A stretch of DNA of 14,629 nucleotides, from assembly GCA_046726955.1 (NCBI GenBank), contig JBKPBQ010000573.1, forward strand, positions 1 to 14,629. The letters run 5' to 3'. Position 1 is the first letter of the stretch; the number at the start of each line of letters is the position of its first letter. Below are positions 1 through 6,630 of the stretch, piece after piece. This DNA comes from CAVPGH01 sp046726955 (GTDB taxonomy: Bacteria > Acidobacteriota > Vicinamibacteria > Fen-336). The position numbers and the translations under genes were made by a program. The notes beneath the pieces are model-generated. The model had not been told where the DNA came from. It ran no database searches and was given only the letters and a program-made list of their open reading frames with translations.

Positions 1-265
1 CAGAAGCGCATGCCGGGCCCGGTAGACGATGCCCATGGCGCCTTCCCCGAGCTTGCGCTCGAGCGTGTAGGGGCCGACCCGTCGGGCCTGGGCCGATCAC
101 CATGCCGGGGCCGACGAGCATCACGACCAGGAAGAGCCCGACGGAGAGAAGGAAGCCGACCTTGCCGAAGAGGGCCAGCCGCTCCTGGTAGAAGCTGCGT
201 CCTTCCGGCGACTCGAGGTCGATTGCAGTCGACCATCCGGCCCACGAGTGCCTGGCTTGCGACAA
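1..265 (-). pseudogene. N-terminal fragment of a membrane Ser/Thr protein kinase, frame-disrupted, cut by the window edge
   Basis: Two minus-strand frames each carry part of one protein. From a TTG at 265-263, preceded by an AGGAG-type ribosome site, the first frame encodes a basic/aromatic stretch (SPEGRSFYQERLALFGK) and one hydrophobic helix (VGFLLSVGLFLVVMLVG). The second frame is closed by a TGA at 99-97; after it, from about position 80 to the edge, it encodes GPYTLERKLGEGAMGIVYRA, an unmistakable kinase glycine-rich loop. Joining them needs a +1 frame change between about 99 and 75. Large bacterial kinases of this kind usually have a longer multi-helix region before the kinase domain (from memory), so a deletion may accompany the shift. 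An in-frame ATG at 391-389 is an alternative start but overlaps the divergent gene. Everything after the glycine loop lies outside the window, so whether the gene is dead cannot be settled here. Confidence 0.6.
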
Positions 266-389
266 ATCCTCTCCTCTCTCGCCGTTCGGCGCGCCTATGG
301 TAATCCGCGGCCGACGCCGATCGGCTGGCGCGGGCCTGTAGACAGGCGTCCGAGCCCGGAGCAGAATCCATCCGAGCTCTGGAGCAAGC

Positions 390-2987
390 ATGTCCGTCGC
401 GCCCGGGCGCCATCTCGGCCCGTACGAGGTCGTTGTTCCTCTGGGAGCGGGCGGGATGGGCGAGGTCTTTCGCGCCCGCGACACGCGGCTCGGCCGCGAC
501 GTCGCGATCAAGGTCCTTCCGTCGGACCGCACCGGCGATCCCGGGCGCCTCCGACGGTTCGAGCAGGAGGCGCGAGCGGTCGCGGCCCTCAACCACCCGA
601 ACATCCTCTCCCTCCATGACGTCGGCTCCGACGATGGCGTCTCCTACGCGGTCTTCGAGCTGCTGGAAGGCGAGACTGTCGCCCGCCGGCTCCGGCGAGG
701 TCCCGTCCCCACCCGGAAGGCCGTCGACTACGGGATCCAGATCTGCCGCGGTCTGGCCGCCGCCCACGATCAGGGGATCGTCCACCGGGACCTGAAGCCC
801 GAGAACCTCTTCCTGACCGCCGACGGGCGCGTCAAGATCCTCGACTTCGACCTGGCGAAACTGACGGGCCCCGAGGAAGCGGGCCGGGACGCCGAGGCCC
901 ACCGCACCGCCACCGAGCCCGGGCTGATGCTGGGCACGGTGGGCTACATGTCCCCCGAGCAGGTCCGGGGCTGGCCGGCCGACGCGCGCTCCGACGTCTT
1001 CTCGCTGGGGGCGATCCTTTACGAGATGCTCTCTGGCCGCGGCGCCTTCGCGGCGGAGACGTCTGCCGACACCCTGTCGGCGATCCTGACGCGCGACCCG
1101 CCCGAGATCACGAGCAACCCCGAGCCCGTGCCGCCCGCGTTGGAGCGCGCCGTCCGTCGCTGCCTCGAGAAGGATCCGAAGGAACGCTTCCAGTCGGCGC
1201 GCGACCTGGCGTTCGGCCTGGAGGCGAGCTCGGCCTCGGCGCCCGCGCTGGCGCGGCCGCTCCACGTGCCGTCACGTCGATGGCGATGGGTGCGACCGCT
1301 GGTGGCGGCGCTCCTCGTGCTCGCCGTGTCCACCGCGGCCTTCCTGTGGGGCGCGCGGCGAGCCAGGACGTCCCCGCTGAGCTTCCGGCAGCTCACCTTC
1401 CGCCGCGGGATGGTCCTCGATGCCCGCTTCACGTCGGACGGCAGCACTGTCGTGTACAGCGCGCTCTGGGACGGGGAGCCAGCGGCGACGTTCTCGATGC
1501 GTCTCGATCGGCCGGAGGCGCTCACGGTGGGCCTGCCGCCCGCGCGCCTGACCGGCGTCTCGCGCCGGGGAGAGCTGGCCCTCATCCTCGGCCAGCCGGG
1601 AGAACGACGGTACGCCTGGGCGGGCACGCTGGCCCGCGTGCCTCTCGCTGGAGGAACGCCGCGCGCGGTGGCCGAGGGGGTGTGGGCCGCCGACTGGTTG
1701 CCGGATGGCGAGGACCTTGCGCTGATGCGCTCGTTCGACGGTTCGCTCCAGCTCGAGTTCCCTGAGGGTCGGGTTCTCCTCCGACCGTTCGCGGCGTTGA
1801 TCATGGGCGACAAGTTCCGCGTCTCCCCGCAAGGGGACAAGGTCGCCTTCGTCTCGGCGGACCGCCGAATCAGCACCGTCGATCGGAATGGAAGGACGAA
1901 GGCGGTGTGGGCCCTCGAGACGGACGATACCCTCGAGGGCCTGGCCTGGGATCCCTCGGGCGACGCGATCTGGGTGTGCAGCGGCAAGCAGTTGGGAGAC
2001 AGCACGGGGATCTGGCGCATCGGTCTCGACGGAAGCGCCCGCGAGGTGGCCCGTTTCCCGGGACCGGCCTTCCTCCACGACGTGTCGGCGGACGGGCGCA
2101 TGCTGATCCACCACGGCTTGGAGCGTTATGGGGCCCGGGCCCGCGGACCAGGCGAAGGGGCCGAGCACGACGTGACCGTGAACAACTGGAACGGCCAGAT
2201 CGAGCTCACGAATGATGGGCGGCAGCTGCTGGTGCACGACATCACCGAGCCCCCGCTCGGGTGGGCGTTCCTGCGGCCTACTGGAGGTGGCCCGCCATTG
2301 CGGCTGGCCGAAGGTTTCCCCCTGGGGTCATCCCCCGACGGCAAATGGGTGGTCGTCAACCGGGGTCGGCGAAACGCGCCGAACGTCGTCTTGACGCCTA
2401 CCGGCGTCGGAGAAACGCGCGAGCTGTCGACGGAGGGCCTCCAGGACGTCGGGGACCGCGCCTGGTTCATGGATTCGACGCACATCTTGCTCGAGGGTGA
2501 GGAACCCGGACGACCCTGGCGCACCTTCATGCTGGATCTCGGGGGTGGGCGGCCACGCCCGGTCACACCGGAGAACTCGCAAGCTGTGGTCGGCACCGCG
2601 TCGCGGGGATCGGTGATCGGATTCGGATTCGGACCCGGGTCGGCGCTGGTTCGATATCCCCTCGACGGTGGCGAGCCTCGGCCGCTGGGGGTGAGCCTTC
2701 CCCCGAGCACCGGGGCCATACGCGCGAGCGCCGACGGGCGCTTCCTTTTCGTGTGCGACCAGGGGCCCCCCGGGCACATCGACCGCCTCGAGCTCTCTAC
2801 CGGCCGCCGGATCCCCTGGAGGACCCTCCAGCCCGAGGACCCGGCCGGCTTCGTCGGTGTACTGGGCTTCGCTGTGACCCCCGACGGCGCCGCGTACGCC
2901 TACCGATATCTCCGATTCCTCCAGGACCTCTACCTCGTCGAGAGCTCCCCGGGCCGCCGGGGACCCTCGCGCGATCCTCTGGGCTAG
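390..2987 (+). CDS. Transmembrane Ser/Thr protein kinase with C-terminal beta-propeller; DFD instead of DFG
   Basis: This is a complete 865-aa PknB-like receptor kinase. Residues 12-275 form the kinase domain: glycine loop (LGAGGMGEVFRA, 18-29), ATP-anchoring Lys41, alphaC Glu60, HRDLKPEN at 132-139 with catalytic Asp134, and the activation segment ending GTVGYMSPEQ at 182-191. The magnesium-binding motif reads DFD (152-154) rather than DFG. One membrane helix at about 301-320 separates the kinase from roughly 540 residues of repeats such as FTSDGSTVVYS and VSPQGDKVAFVS, typical of WD40-like/TolB propellers. The kinase is therefore expected in the cytoplasm and the propeller outside the membrane. 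The ATG follows GGAG by six bases. Family members phosphorylate Thr/Ser; the FHA regulator at 3681-4334 is a plausible partner. The ligand of the propeller is unknown. Confidence 0.93.
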   Translation: MSVAPGRHLGPYEVVVPLGAGGMGEVFRARDTRLGRDVAIKVLPSDRTGDPGRLRRFEQEARAVAALNHPNILSLHDVGSDDGVSYAVFELLEGETVARRLRRGPVPTRKAVDYGIQICRGLAAAHDQGIVHRDLKPENLFLTADGRVKILDFDLAKLTGPEEAGRDAEAHRTATEPGLMLGTVGYMSPEQVRGWPADARSDVFSLGAILYEMLSGRGAFAAETSADTLSAILTRDPPEITSNPEPVPPALERAVRRCLEKDPKERFQSARDLAFGLEASSASAPALARPLHVPSRRWRWVRPLVAALLVLAVSTAAFLWGARRARTSPLSFRQLTFRRGMVLDARFTSDGSTVVYSALWDGEPAATFSMRLDRPEALTVGLPPARLTGVSRRGELALILGQPGERRYAWAGTLARVPLAGGTPRAVAEGVWAADWLPDGEDLALMRSFDGSLQLEFPEGRVLLRPFAALIMGDKFRVSPQGDKVAFVSADRRISTVDRNGRTKAVWALETDDTLEGLAWDPSGDAIWVCSGKQLGDSTGIWRIGLDGSAREVARFPGPAFLHDVSADGRMLIHHGLERYGARARGPGEGAEHDVTVNNWNGQIELTNDGRQLLVHDITEPPLGWAFLRPTGGGPPLRLAEGFPLGSSPDGKWVVVNRGRRNAPNVVLTPTGVGETRELSTEGLQDVGDRAWFMDSTHILLEGEEPGRPWRTFMLDLGGGRPRPVTPENSQAVVGTASRGSVIGFGFGPGSALVRYPLDGGEPRPLGVSLPPSTGAIRASADGRFLFVCDQGPPGHIDRLELSTGRRIPWRTLQPEDPAGFVGVLGFAVTPDGAAYAYRYLRFLQDLYLVESSPGRRGPSRDPLG

Positions 2988-3010
2988 CCGGCGCCACGGC
3001 CACGGCCGGC
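2987..3010. terminator. Hairpin between convergent genes
   Basis: GCCGGC at 2987-2992 pairs with GCCGGC at 3005-3010 around a 12-base loop, in the 25-base gap between the kinase stop (TAG, 2985-2987) and the peptidase stop (TAA on the minus strand, 3013-3015). There is no T-tract on either side, so intrinsic termination is uncertain; it may simply protect or end both transcripts. Confidence 0.35.
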
Positions 3011-3012
3011 GG

Positions 3013-3546
3013 TTACTGCCGACAGGCCTCGAGCACGCGGGTGGTGATCTCCTCCCAGCTCGGCGGGTTCTCGCCCAGGCCGAGGGTGTGGAGGATCTCG
3101 TGGATGATCGCGGCCTCGAGATAGGTCGGGCTGAGCTGCGCCAGCGAGCGGAAGCGATCTCCGCAGACGAACACGACGTGGCTGCCGGGCTCGGTGTAGG
3201 CGAGCTGGCGCGCCGCGCAGCCGGACGCCGAGCCGTCGTAGAAGAAGACGCGAGCCAGCTGGTCGGCGGGGGCGAGGCCCTGGGCGTCGAGCGCCTCACG
3301 GAGCGGTCTTCCCGTGCGGTCGGTGAACGTCGAGAGCAGGGCCTGGCAACGCGGATCGCCCAGCCGCCGCACCGCTCCCCGGACCGCCTGGACTACCGCC
3401 ACGCGGTCCTTCGGGTGGCGGAGCCGGACCCGGGCAACGATCTCGTCGTCATCGGCGTGAGCACGGCCGACTGCGGATGCGAGAACCACGAAGAAGGCGG
3501 CGACGAGCCACGCCGCGCGTCGCGGCCATCCTTCCGATGCGTGCAT
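3013..3546 (-). CDS. Small secreted HExxH zinc metallopeptidase-like protein
   Basis: 177 aa. The N-terminus is a Sec-type signal peptide: basic residues (WPRRAA), a hydrophobic core at about 12-26 (WLVAAFFVVLASAVG) and an AHA cleavage site at 29-31 followed by the acidic DDDE. Near the C-terminus HEILHTLGLGE (149-159) gives HExxHxxGxxE: two zinc histidines (149, 153), the catalytic Glu150, a metzincin-like glycine (156) and a possible third ligand, Glu159. Four cysteines remain in the mature protein (67, 110, 128, 175), suiting disulfides outside the cytoplasm. I do not recognise the exact family and the substrate is unknown. The ATG has AGGAG seven bases upstream, but that site lies in a hairpin. 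The gene sits between the receptor kinase (convergent) and the FHA regulator (divergent), so it may be a target or effector of that signalling. Confidence 0.85.
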   Translation of the reverse strand: MHASEGWPRRAAWLVAAFFVVLASAVGRAHADDDEIVARVRLRHPKDRVAVVQAVRGAVRRLGDPRCQALLSTFTDRTGRPLREALDAQGLAPADQLARVFFYDGSASGCAARQLAYTEPGSHVVFVCGDRFRSLAQLSPTYLEAAIIHEILHTLGLGENPPSWEEITTRVLEACRQ

Positions 3547-3547
3547 G

Positions 3548-3571
3548 AGCGGCTCCTTTCGGGGAGCCGCT
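3548..3571 (-). promoter_or_regulatory. Hairpin that covers the Shine-Dalgarno site of the metallopeptidase mRNA
   Basis: On the minus strand AGCGGCTCC (3571-3563) pairs perfectly with GGAGCCGCT (3556-3548) across the six-base loop CCGAAA. The 3' arm begins with the GGAG of the ribosome-binding site (AAAGGAG) and ends one base before the ATG at 3546. When folded, the site would be mostly hidden, as in RNA thermometers or leader switches. A 12-base palindrome (GCTTGGCCAAGC, 3569-3580) overlaps the 5' arm and offers an alternative pairing. Confidence 0.5.
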
Positions 3572-3581
3572 TGGCCAAGCA

Positions 3582-3608
3582 GCCCGTCTTGCTTGAATCA
3601 AGATGGGC
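3582..3608. promoter_or_regulatory. Inverted repeat and AT-rich dyad in the peptidase/FHA-regulator divergent region
   Basis: GCCCGTCTTG (3582-3591) and CAAGATGGGC (3599-3608) form a ten-base inverted repeat with one G-T mismatch. Nested at its centre is a perfect 11-base dyad, CTTGAATCAAG (3592-3602), with only 4 G/C in 11, low for this DNA. It lies between the divergent starts at 3546 and 3681, where an operator for the neighbouring winged-helix regulator would be expected. It could instead be a second hairpin in the peptidase leader. No clear -10/-35 pair was found. Confidence 0.35.
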
Positions 3609-3680
3609 GGCTAGCATCGGAACGTCCTCGACCTCGGATGGGATCTTCATCGGGTTTGCCCGCCGGCGAGGGGAGCCGCG

Positions 3681-4334
3681 ATGCAAGTGCACTTCGGCGA
3701 TCTCGCGATCGACTGCGAGACGCGCCAGCTTCTGCGTGGCGCCGCGGAGGTCCCCCTCGGTCGTAAGGCCTTCGACCTCCTGAGCCTGCTGCTGAAGCAC
3801 CGGCCGAGGGTCGTCACCAAGGAGAAGATCCGGGACGAGCTCTGGGCGTCCACGTTCGTCTCGGAATCGACGCTCTTGACGGTTGTGGCCGACCTGCGCA
3901 CGGCGCTCGGCGACGACCCGAAGCGGCCGCGCTTCATTCGAACGGTGCGGGGCTTCGGCTACGCCTTCTGCGGCGAGGTGCGCGAGAGCGCCGTTCCCGT
4001 CCGTCCCGCCGCCGCTCCCAGCCGCGAGCTCCGGCTGATCCTGGCCGATCGCGAGATCGCCCTGCACCAGGGGGAGAACCTGCTCGGGCGGGTCGAGGAA
4101 GGCGCGGCCTGGATCGAGTCCCAATGGGTCTCCAGGCGCCACGCCCGGATCGTGGTCACCGGCGAGGCCGCGACGCTCGAGGACCTCGGGAGCAAGAACG
4201 GGACCTTCCTGCGCGGCAGGAGAATCTCGGAGCCGGAGGTCCTTGCCAACGGGGACGAGATCCGCCTGGGGCGCGTGCCCATGACGTTTCGGGTTCTTCG
4301 GCCGGGCGTCTCGACCCTGACCGCTGCGGAGTGA
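3681..4334 (+). CDS. Transcriptional regulator: OmpR/CadC-type winged helix fused to an FHA domain
   Basis: 217 aa, soluble. Residues 1-98 form a Trans_reg_C-type winged helix: a beta-rich start (VHFGDLAIDCETRQLLRG), LGRKAFDLLSLLL, VVTKEKIRDELW, then the recognition-helix segment (about 61-75, ESTLLTVVADLRTAL) and wing (RFIRTVRGFGYAF, 85-97). After a short Pro/Ala linker, residues 116-206 form an FHA domain with LLGR (134-137), SRRHA (151-155) and SKNGTF (171-176), the phosphothreonine-binding signature. There is no receiver domain, so control probably comes through binding a phosphorylated Thr protein or peptide rather than phosphorelay. The ATG is preceded by GGGGAG at good spacing. The receptor kinase upstream is the obvious candidate partner (inferred from proximity and domain logic); target genes are unknown, with the divergent peptidase a candidate. 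Confidence 0.93.
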   Translation: MQVHFGDLAIDCETRQLLRGAAEVPLGRKAFDLLSLLLKHRPRVVTKEKIRDELWASTFVSESTLLTVVADLRTALGDDPKRPRFIRTVRGFGYAFCGEVRESAVPVRPAAAPSRELRLILADREIALHQGENLLGRVEEGAAWIESQWVSRRHARIVVTGEAATLEDLGSKNGTFLRGRRISEPEVLANGDEIRLGRVPMTFRVLRPGVSTLTAAE

Positions 4335-4341
4335 GAGAGCG

Positions 4342-4358
4342 GAGCGAGGAGGTCGCTC
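4342..4358. terminator. Hairpin between convergent genes
   Basis: GAGCGA (4342-4347) pairs with TCGCTC (4353-4358) across GGAGG, in the 22-base gap after the FHA regulator stop and overlapping the minus-strand stop at 4359-4357. The stem is short with no T-tract; placement is its main support. Confidence 0.3.
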
Positions 4359-6081
4359 AGTCGAAGGGGATGAAGCCCGGGTTCAGCCGACCCTCGGGGT
4401 CGTAGCGCTTCTTGAGGTCGGCGAGCGTCTGCCAGCGCGGGCCGAAGTGCTCGCGCCACTGCTCGGGCGTGAAGCGGACGAAGCCCGAGAGGTAGCGCTT
4501 GCCGCCCATCGCCGTCGACAGCTCGCTCGCGGCTTCGAGGCGGGGCCGTGCCATCTCCCACATCTTCGGCGGGATCGCGGGCAGGATCCCGAACCCGACG
4601 AGGTAGTCCTCGTCCGGGTGCATGAAGAGCGGCACCTCCGAGACCGATCGGCGGGCCGGCCAGAGCAGGACGTGGCCGCCCACCTGCACGCCCGGCGACA
4701 GATCGGGCAGGATCGCCTCCAGGAAGTCGACGGCCGTGGAGTACGGCAGGATCGTCTCCATCCAGGGGTGGAAGTGCTCCCACGTGCCGAGCTTCTTCCA
4801 GATGTCGAAGACGGGCACGAGCCGGTTCGCGAACTCGTGCGTGGGCAGGTCGTCCTCGATCAGCGTCTGGTACGGGCGCAGCCCGTCCAGCACGCGCGCG
4901 GCATCCGGCGGCGAGCCCGGGTCGTGCTCCACGGTGAGGTGGAAGGGGAAGAACCACTTCGCGAACGGCTGCCGGACGCCGCCCACCCACTTGAGCCCTT
5001 GCGGGCACGGCGCGCACCAGGACTCCAGGTAGTCGAAGCGCTCCGCGTCCATCGCGAGCTTCGCGTCCTCGAGGAAGCGGCCGGCGTCGTCGTAGAGGAG
5101 GTAGTACGTCCGGGTCATCGCCTTCGCGCGACGGAGCCGCAGCTTGGCCTTGACGATGAGGCCCACCTGGCCCAGCCCCGACAGCACGCCCCAGAAGAGC
5201 TCCCGGTTCTCGCTCCGCGAGCAGCGGTGGAGCGATCCGTCCACGGTCACGACCTCGAGCTCCTCGACGTTGTCGGACTGCGCGCCGTACCTGAAGGACG
5301 CGACGCCGACGCCGGCCACGGAGAGCGTCCCTCCGACGGTGACCGAGAGGTTGTTGGTCAGGACCGGTGGAATGAGCCCGTGACGCCACGTGCGCGCCAC
5401 GACGTCGCGCCAGATCGCCCCCGGCTCCACGGTCACGGTCTTCGCGGCCTCGTCGACCTCCAGGATGCGTCCCATCGACTTCATGTCGAGCAGGATGCCG
5501 TCGCGGTTGATCGCGAGCTCCGACTGCGAGTGGGCGGCCCCGCGGGTCGAGACGGTGAGCCCGTGCCTCCGTGCGTAGGCCAGGGACTCCAGCACGTCCT
5601 GGCGGGACGTCGGTCGCACCACGATCTGCGGCCGCCACTGGTGGATGCGCCCGAAGTTGGTCAGGAACTCGTCGTGGGCGGAGGCGCCGGGCAGGACGAC
5701 GCCGTCGATCTTCGTGCGGAGCTCGTCGGGGTCGGGCGCGCCGGCTCCTCCGTCCGAGCCCGTCACGGGCGCCACTGAGGTCGCGGTCGCGGCACCGCCT
5801 CCGTCACCGCCGGCCGCCTTCTCGACGGTCTCGCGGAGCCCCTGCTCGACGCGGCCCTTCATCAGGGAGAGCGGCGCCTTCAGCACGGCGGAGGCGCGGA
5901 TCTCTCCCGGCAGGACCTCGATCCGGCCGTCCGCCCCCATGCCGACGAGCCGGAACACGTCGCCTTCCCAGAACCGGCGAATGCGCCCGCCCGGCAGGCG
6001 GGTCGCGATCTCTTTCTCGATCGTCGCCTTGATCTGGGCGACCGGACGGTGCGACGGGACGATGAACTCGATGTCCGCCAT
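4357..6081 (-). CDS. FAD-linked oxidase, cytokinin-dehydrogenase-like, with an N-terminal PHA-granule-region-like domain
   Basis: 574 aa. Residues 1-90 resemble the putative polyhydroxyalkanoic-acid-system family (PHA_gran_rgn): FWEGDVFRLVG, GADGRIEV and a final amphipathic helix (LSLMKGRVEQGLRETVEKA). A Gly/Ala-rich linker (91-117) leads to a PCMH-type FAD domain: VRPTSRQDVLESLAYARRHG, then RGAAHSQSE with His184 where related enzymes bind FAD covalently, and VTVGGTLSVAGVG then FRYGAQSDNVEELEVVT (247-279). The C-terminal part has HPWMETILPYS (438-448) and a YDPEGRLNPG end (560-569), both typical of cytokinin dehydrogenases. The active-site Asp of plant enzymes (TDYL) aligns with Asn243 (TNNL), so cytokinin is probably not the substrate. 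No signal peptide, so cytoplasmic. It is likely a flavin oxidase or dehydrogenase of unknown substrate. The ribosome site (GGGGGT) is weak. Confidence 0.88.
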   Translation of the reverse strand: MADIEFIVPSHRPVAQIKATIEKEIATRLPGGRIRRFWEGDVFRLVGMGADGRIEVLPGEIRASAVLKAPLSLMKGRVEQGLRETVEKAAGGDGGGAATATSVAPVTGSDGGAGAPDPDELRTKIDGVVLPGASAHDEFLTNFGRIHQWRPQIVVRPTSRQDVLESLAYARRHGLTVSTRGAAHSQSELAINRDGILLDMKSMGRILEVDEAAKTVTVEPGAIWRDVVARTWRHGLIPPVLTNNLSVTVGGTLSVAGVGVASFRYGAQSDNVEELEVVTVDGSLHRCSRSENRELFWGVLSGLGQVGLIVKAKLRLRRAKAMTRTYYLLYDDAGRFLEDAKLAMDAERFDYLESWCAPCPQGLKWVGGVRQPFAKWFFPFHLTVEHDPGSPPDAARVLDGLRPYQTLIEDDLPTHEFANRLVPVFDIWKKLGTWEHFHPWMETILPYSTAVDFLEAILPDLSPGVQVGGHVLLWPARRSVSEVPLFMHPDEDYLVGFGILPAIPPKMWEMARPRLEAASELSTAMGGKRYLSGFVRFTPEQWREHFGPRWQTLADLKKRYDPEGRLNPGFIPFD

Positions 6082-6154
6082 GCAGGACCCCCGGCCCGAC
6101 CATACTGCGGTCGGCCGCGACTCGGCAACCTCTTCTCGGACTGCGCTAGAGCGC

Positions 6155-6178
6155 CGGGAGCGCTTTGCGCGCCTCCCG
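6155..6178 (-). terminator. Possible terminator hairpin downstream of the RRM gene
   Basis: CGGGAG (6155-6160) and CTCCCG (6173-6178) pair perfectly, and with one bulged base the stem extends three more pairs around a five-base loop. It sits about 70 bases past the RRM stop in the 165-base gap before the flavin oxidase gene. No U-tract follows on the minus strand. A smaller repeat, GGAGT-CTA-ACTCC (6234-6246), lies right after the RRM stop. Confidence 0.3.
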
Positions 6179-6246
6179 ATCCGTATCCGGGTCGCGCACC
6201 TGGGCGGAAGAGGCTGAAACGGCAGAATCCCGCGGAGTCTAACTCC

Positions 6247-6597
6247 CTAGAAGCCTCGCTTGCGCGCTCGCAGATTCCGGCGGCTTCCTTTAGGGCGCGA
6301 GCGCGGCCCGGGGGCGAAGCCGCGTGCCCGATGCGGCGCGGGACCGCCCGGCCGGGCGGTGGCCGTATCGACGCGGATCGTGCGGCCGTTGAGGGCGAAG
6401 CCGTTGAACTTCTCCATGGCGGTCGCCGCCTGCTCGTCCGTCGACATCTCGACGAACGCGAACCCTCGCCCGCGACCGGAGTCGGGGCTGATGGGAAGCG
6501 TGACGCTCACGACCTCACCCGCCTCCGCGAACAGAACCTGCAGCTCGTTCTGCGTCGTGTCGAAGTCCAAGTTGCCCACGAATAGCCTGGTCTGAAT
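6247..6597 (-). CDS. RRM-type RNA-binding protein, apparent ATT start
   Basis: 116 aa if translation starts at ATT (6597-6595). One RNA-recognition motif fills residues 4-80: RNP2 is LFVGNL (5-10) and RNP1 is RGFAFVEM (44-51), with both RNP1 aromatics present. The tail (84-116) is rich in Arg, Gly and Pro and very basic. Family members are small cytoplasmic single-strand RNA binders, often cold-inducible. The start is notable: the only in-frame ATG/GTG/TTG is a GTG inside RNP2, which would remove its first strand. AAGGAGG at 6609-6603 is a near-perfect ribosome site five bases before ATT, and the in-frame stop upstream is the neighbour's TAA. An out-of-frame ATG (6602-6600) abuts the ribosome site, so loss of one base is the alternative explanation. 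It probably shares a transcript with the gene at 6631-6996. Confidence 0.85.
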   Translation of the reverse strand: MQTRLFVGNLDFDTTQNELQVLFAEAGEVVSVTLPISPDSGRGRGFAFVEMSTDEQAATAMEKFNGFALNGRTIRVDTATARPGGPAPHRARGFAPGPRSRPKGSRRNLRARKRGF

Positions 6598-6630
6598 GGC
6601 ATCCTCCTTCGTCGAGTGGTGCGGGGGTCG

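Noticed and set aside
2328..3299. Long minus-strand open frame across the kinase 3' end and the peptidase
   Set aside because: Antisense to the propeller and out of frame with the signal-peptide protein; Arg/Pro/Ala-rich composition typical of a shadow in GC-rich DNA.
3959..5638. 559-codon minus-strand open frame
   Set aside because: Out-of-frame reading of the flavin oxidase and antisense of the FHA gene; composition dominated by Arg, Ala, Gly and Pro, no motifs.
4447..5778. 443-codon plus-strand open frame
   Set aside because: Antisense of the flavin oxidase, which has clear family motifs; no recognisable protein features on this strand.
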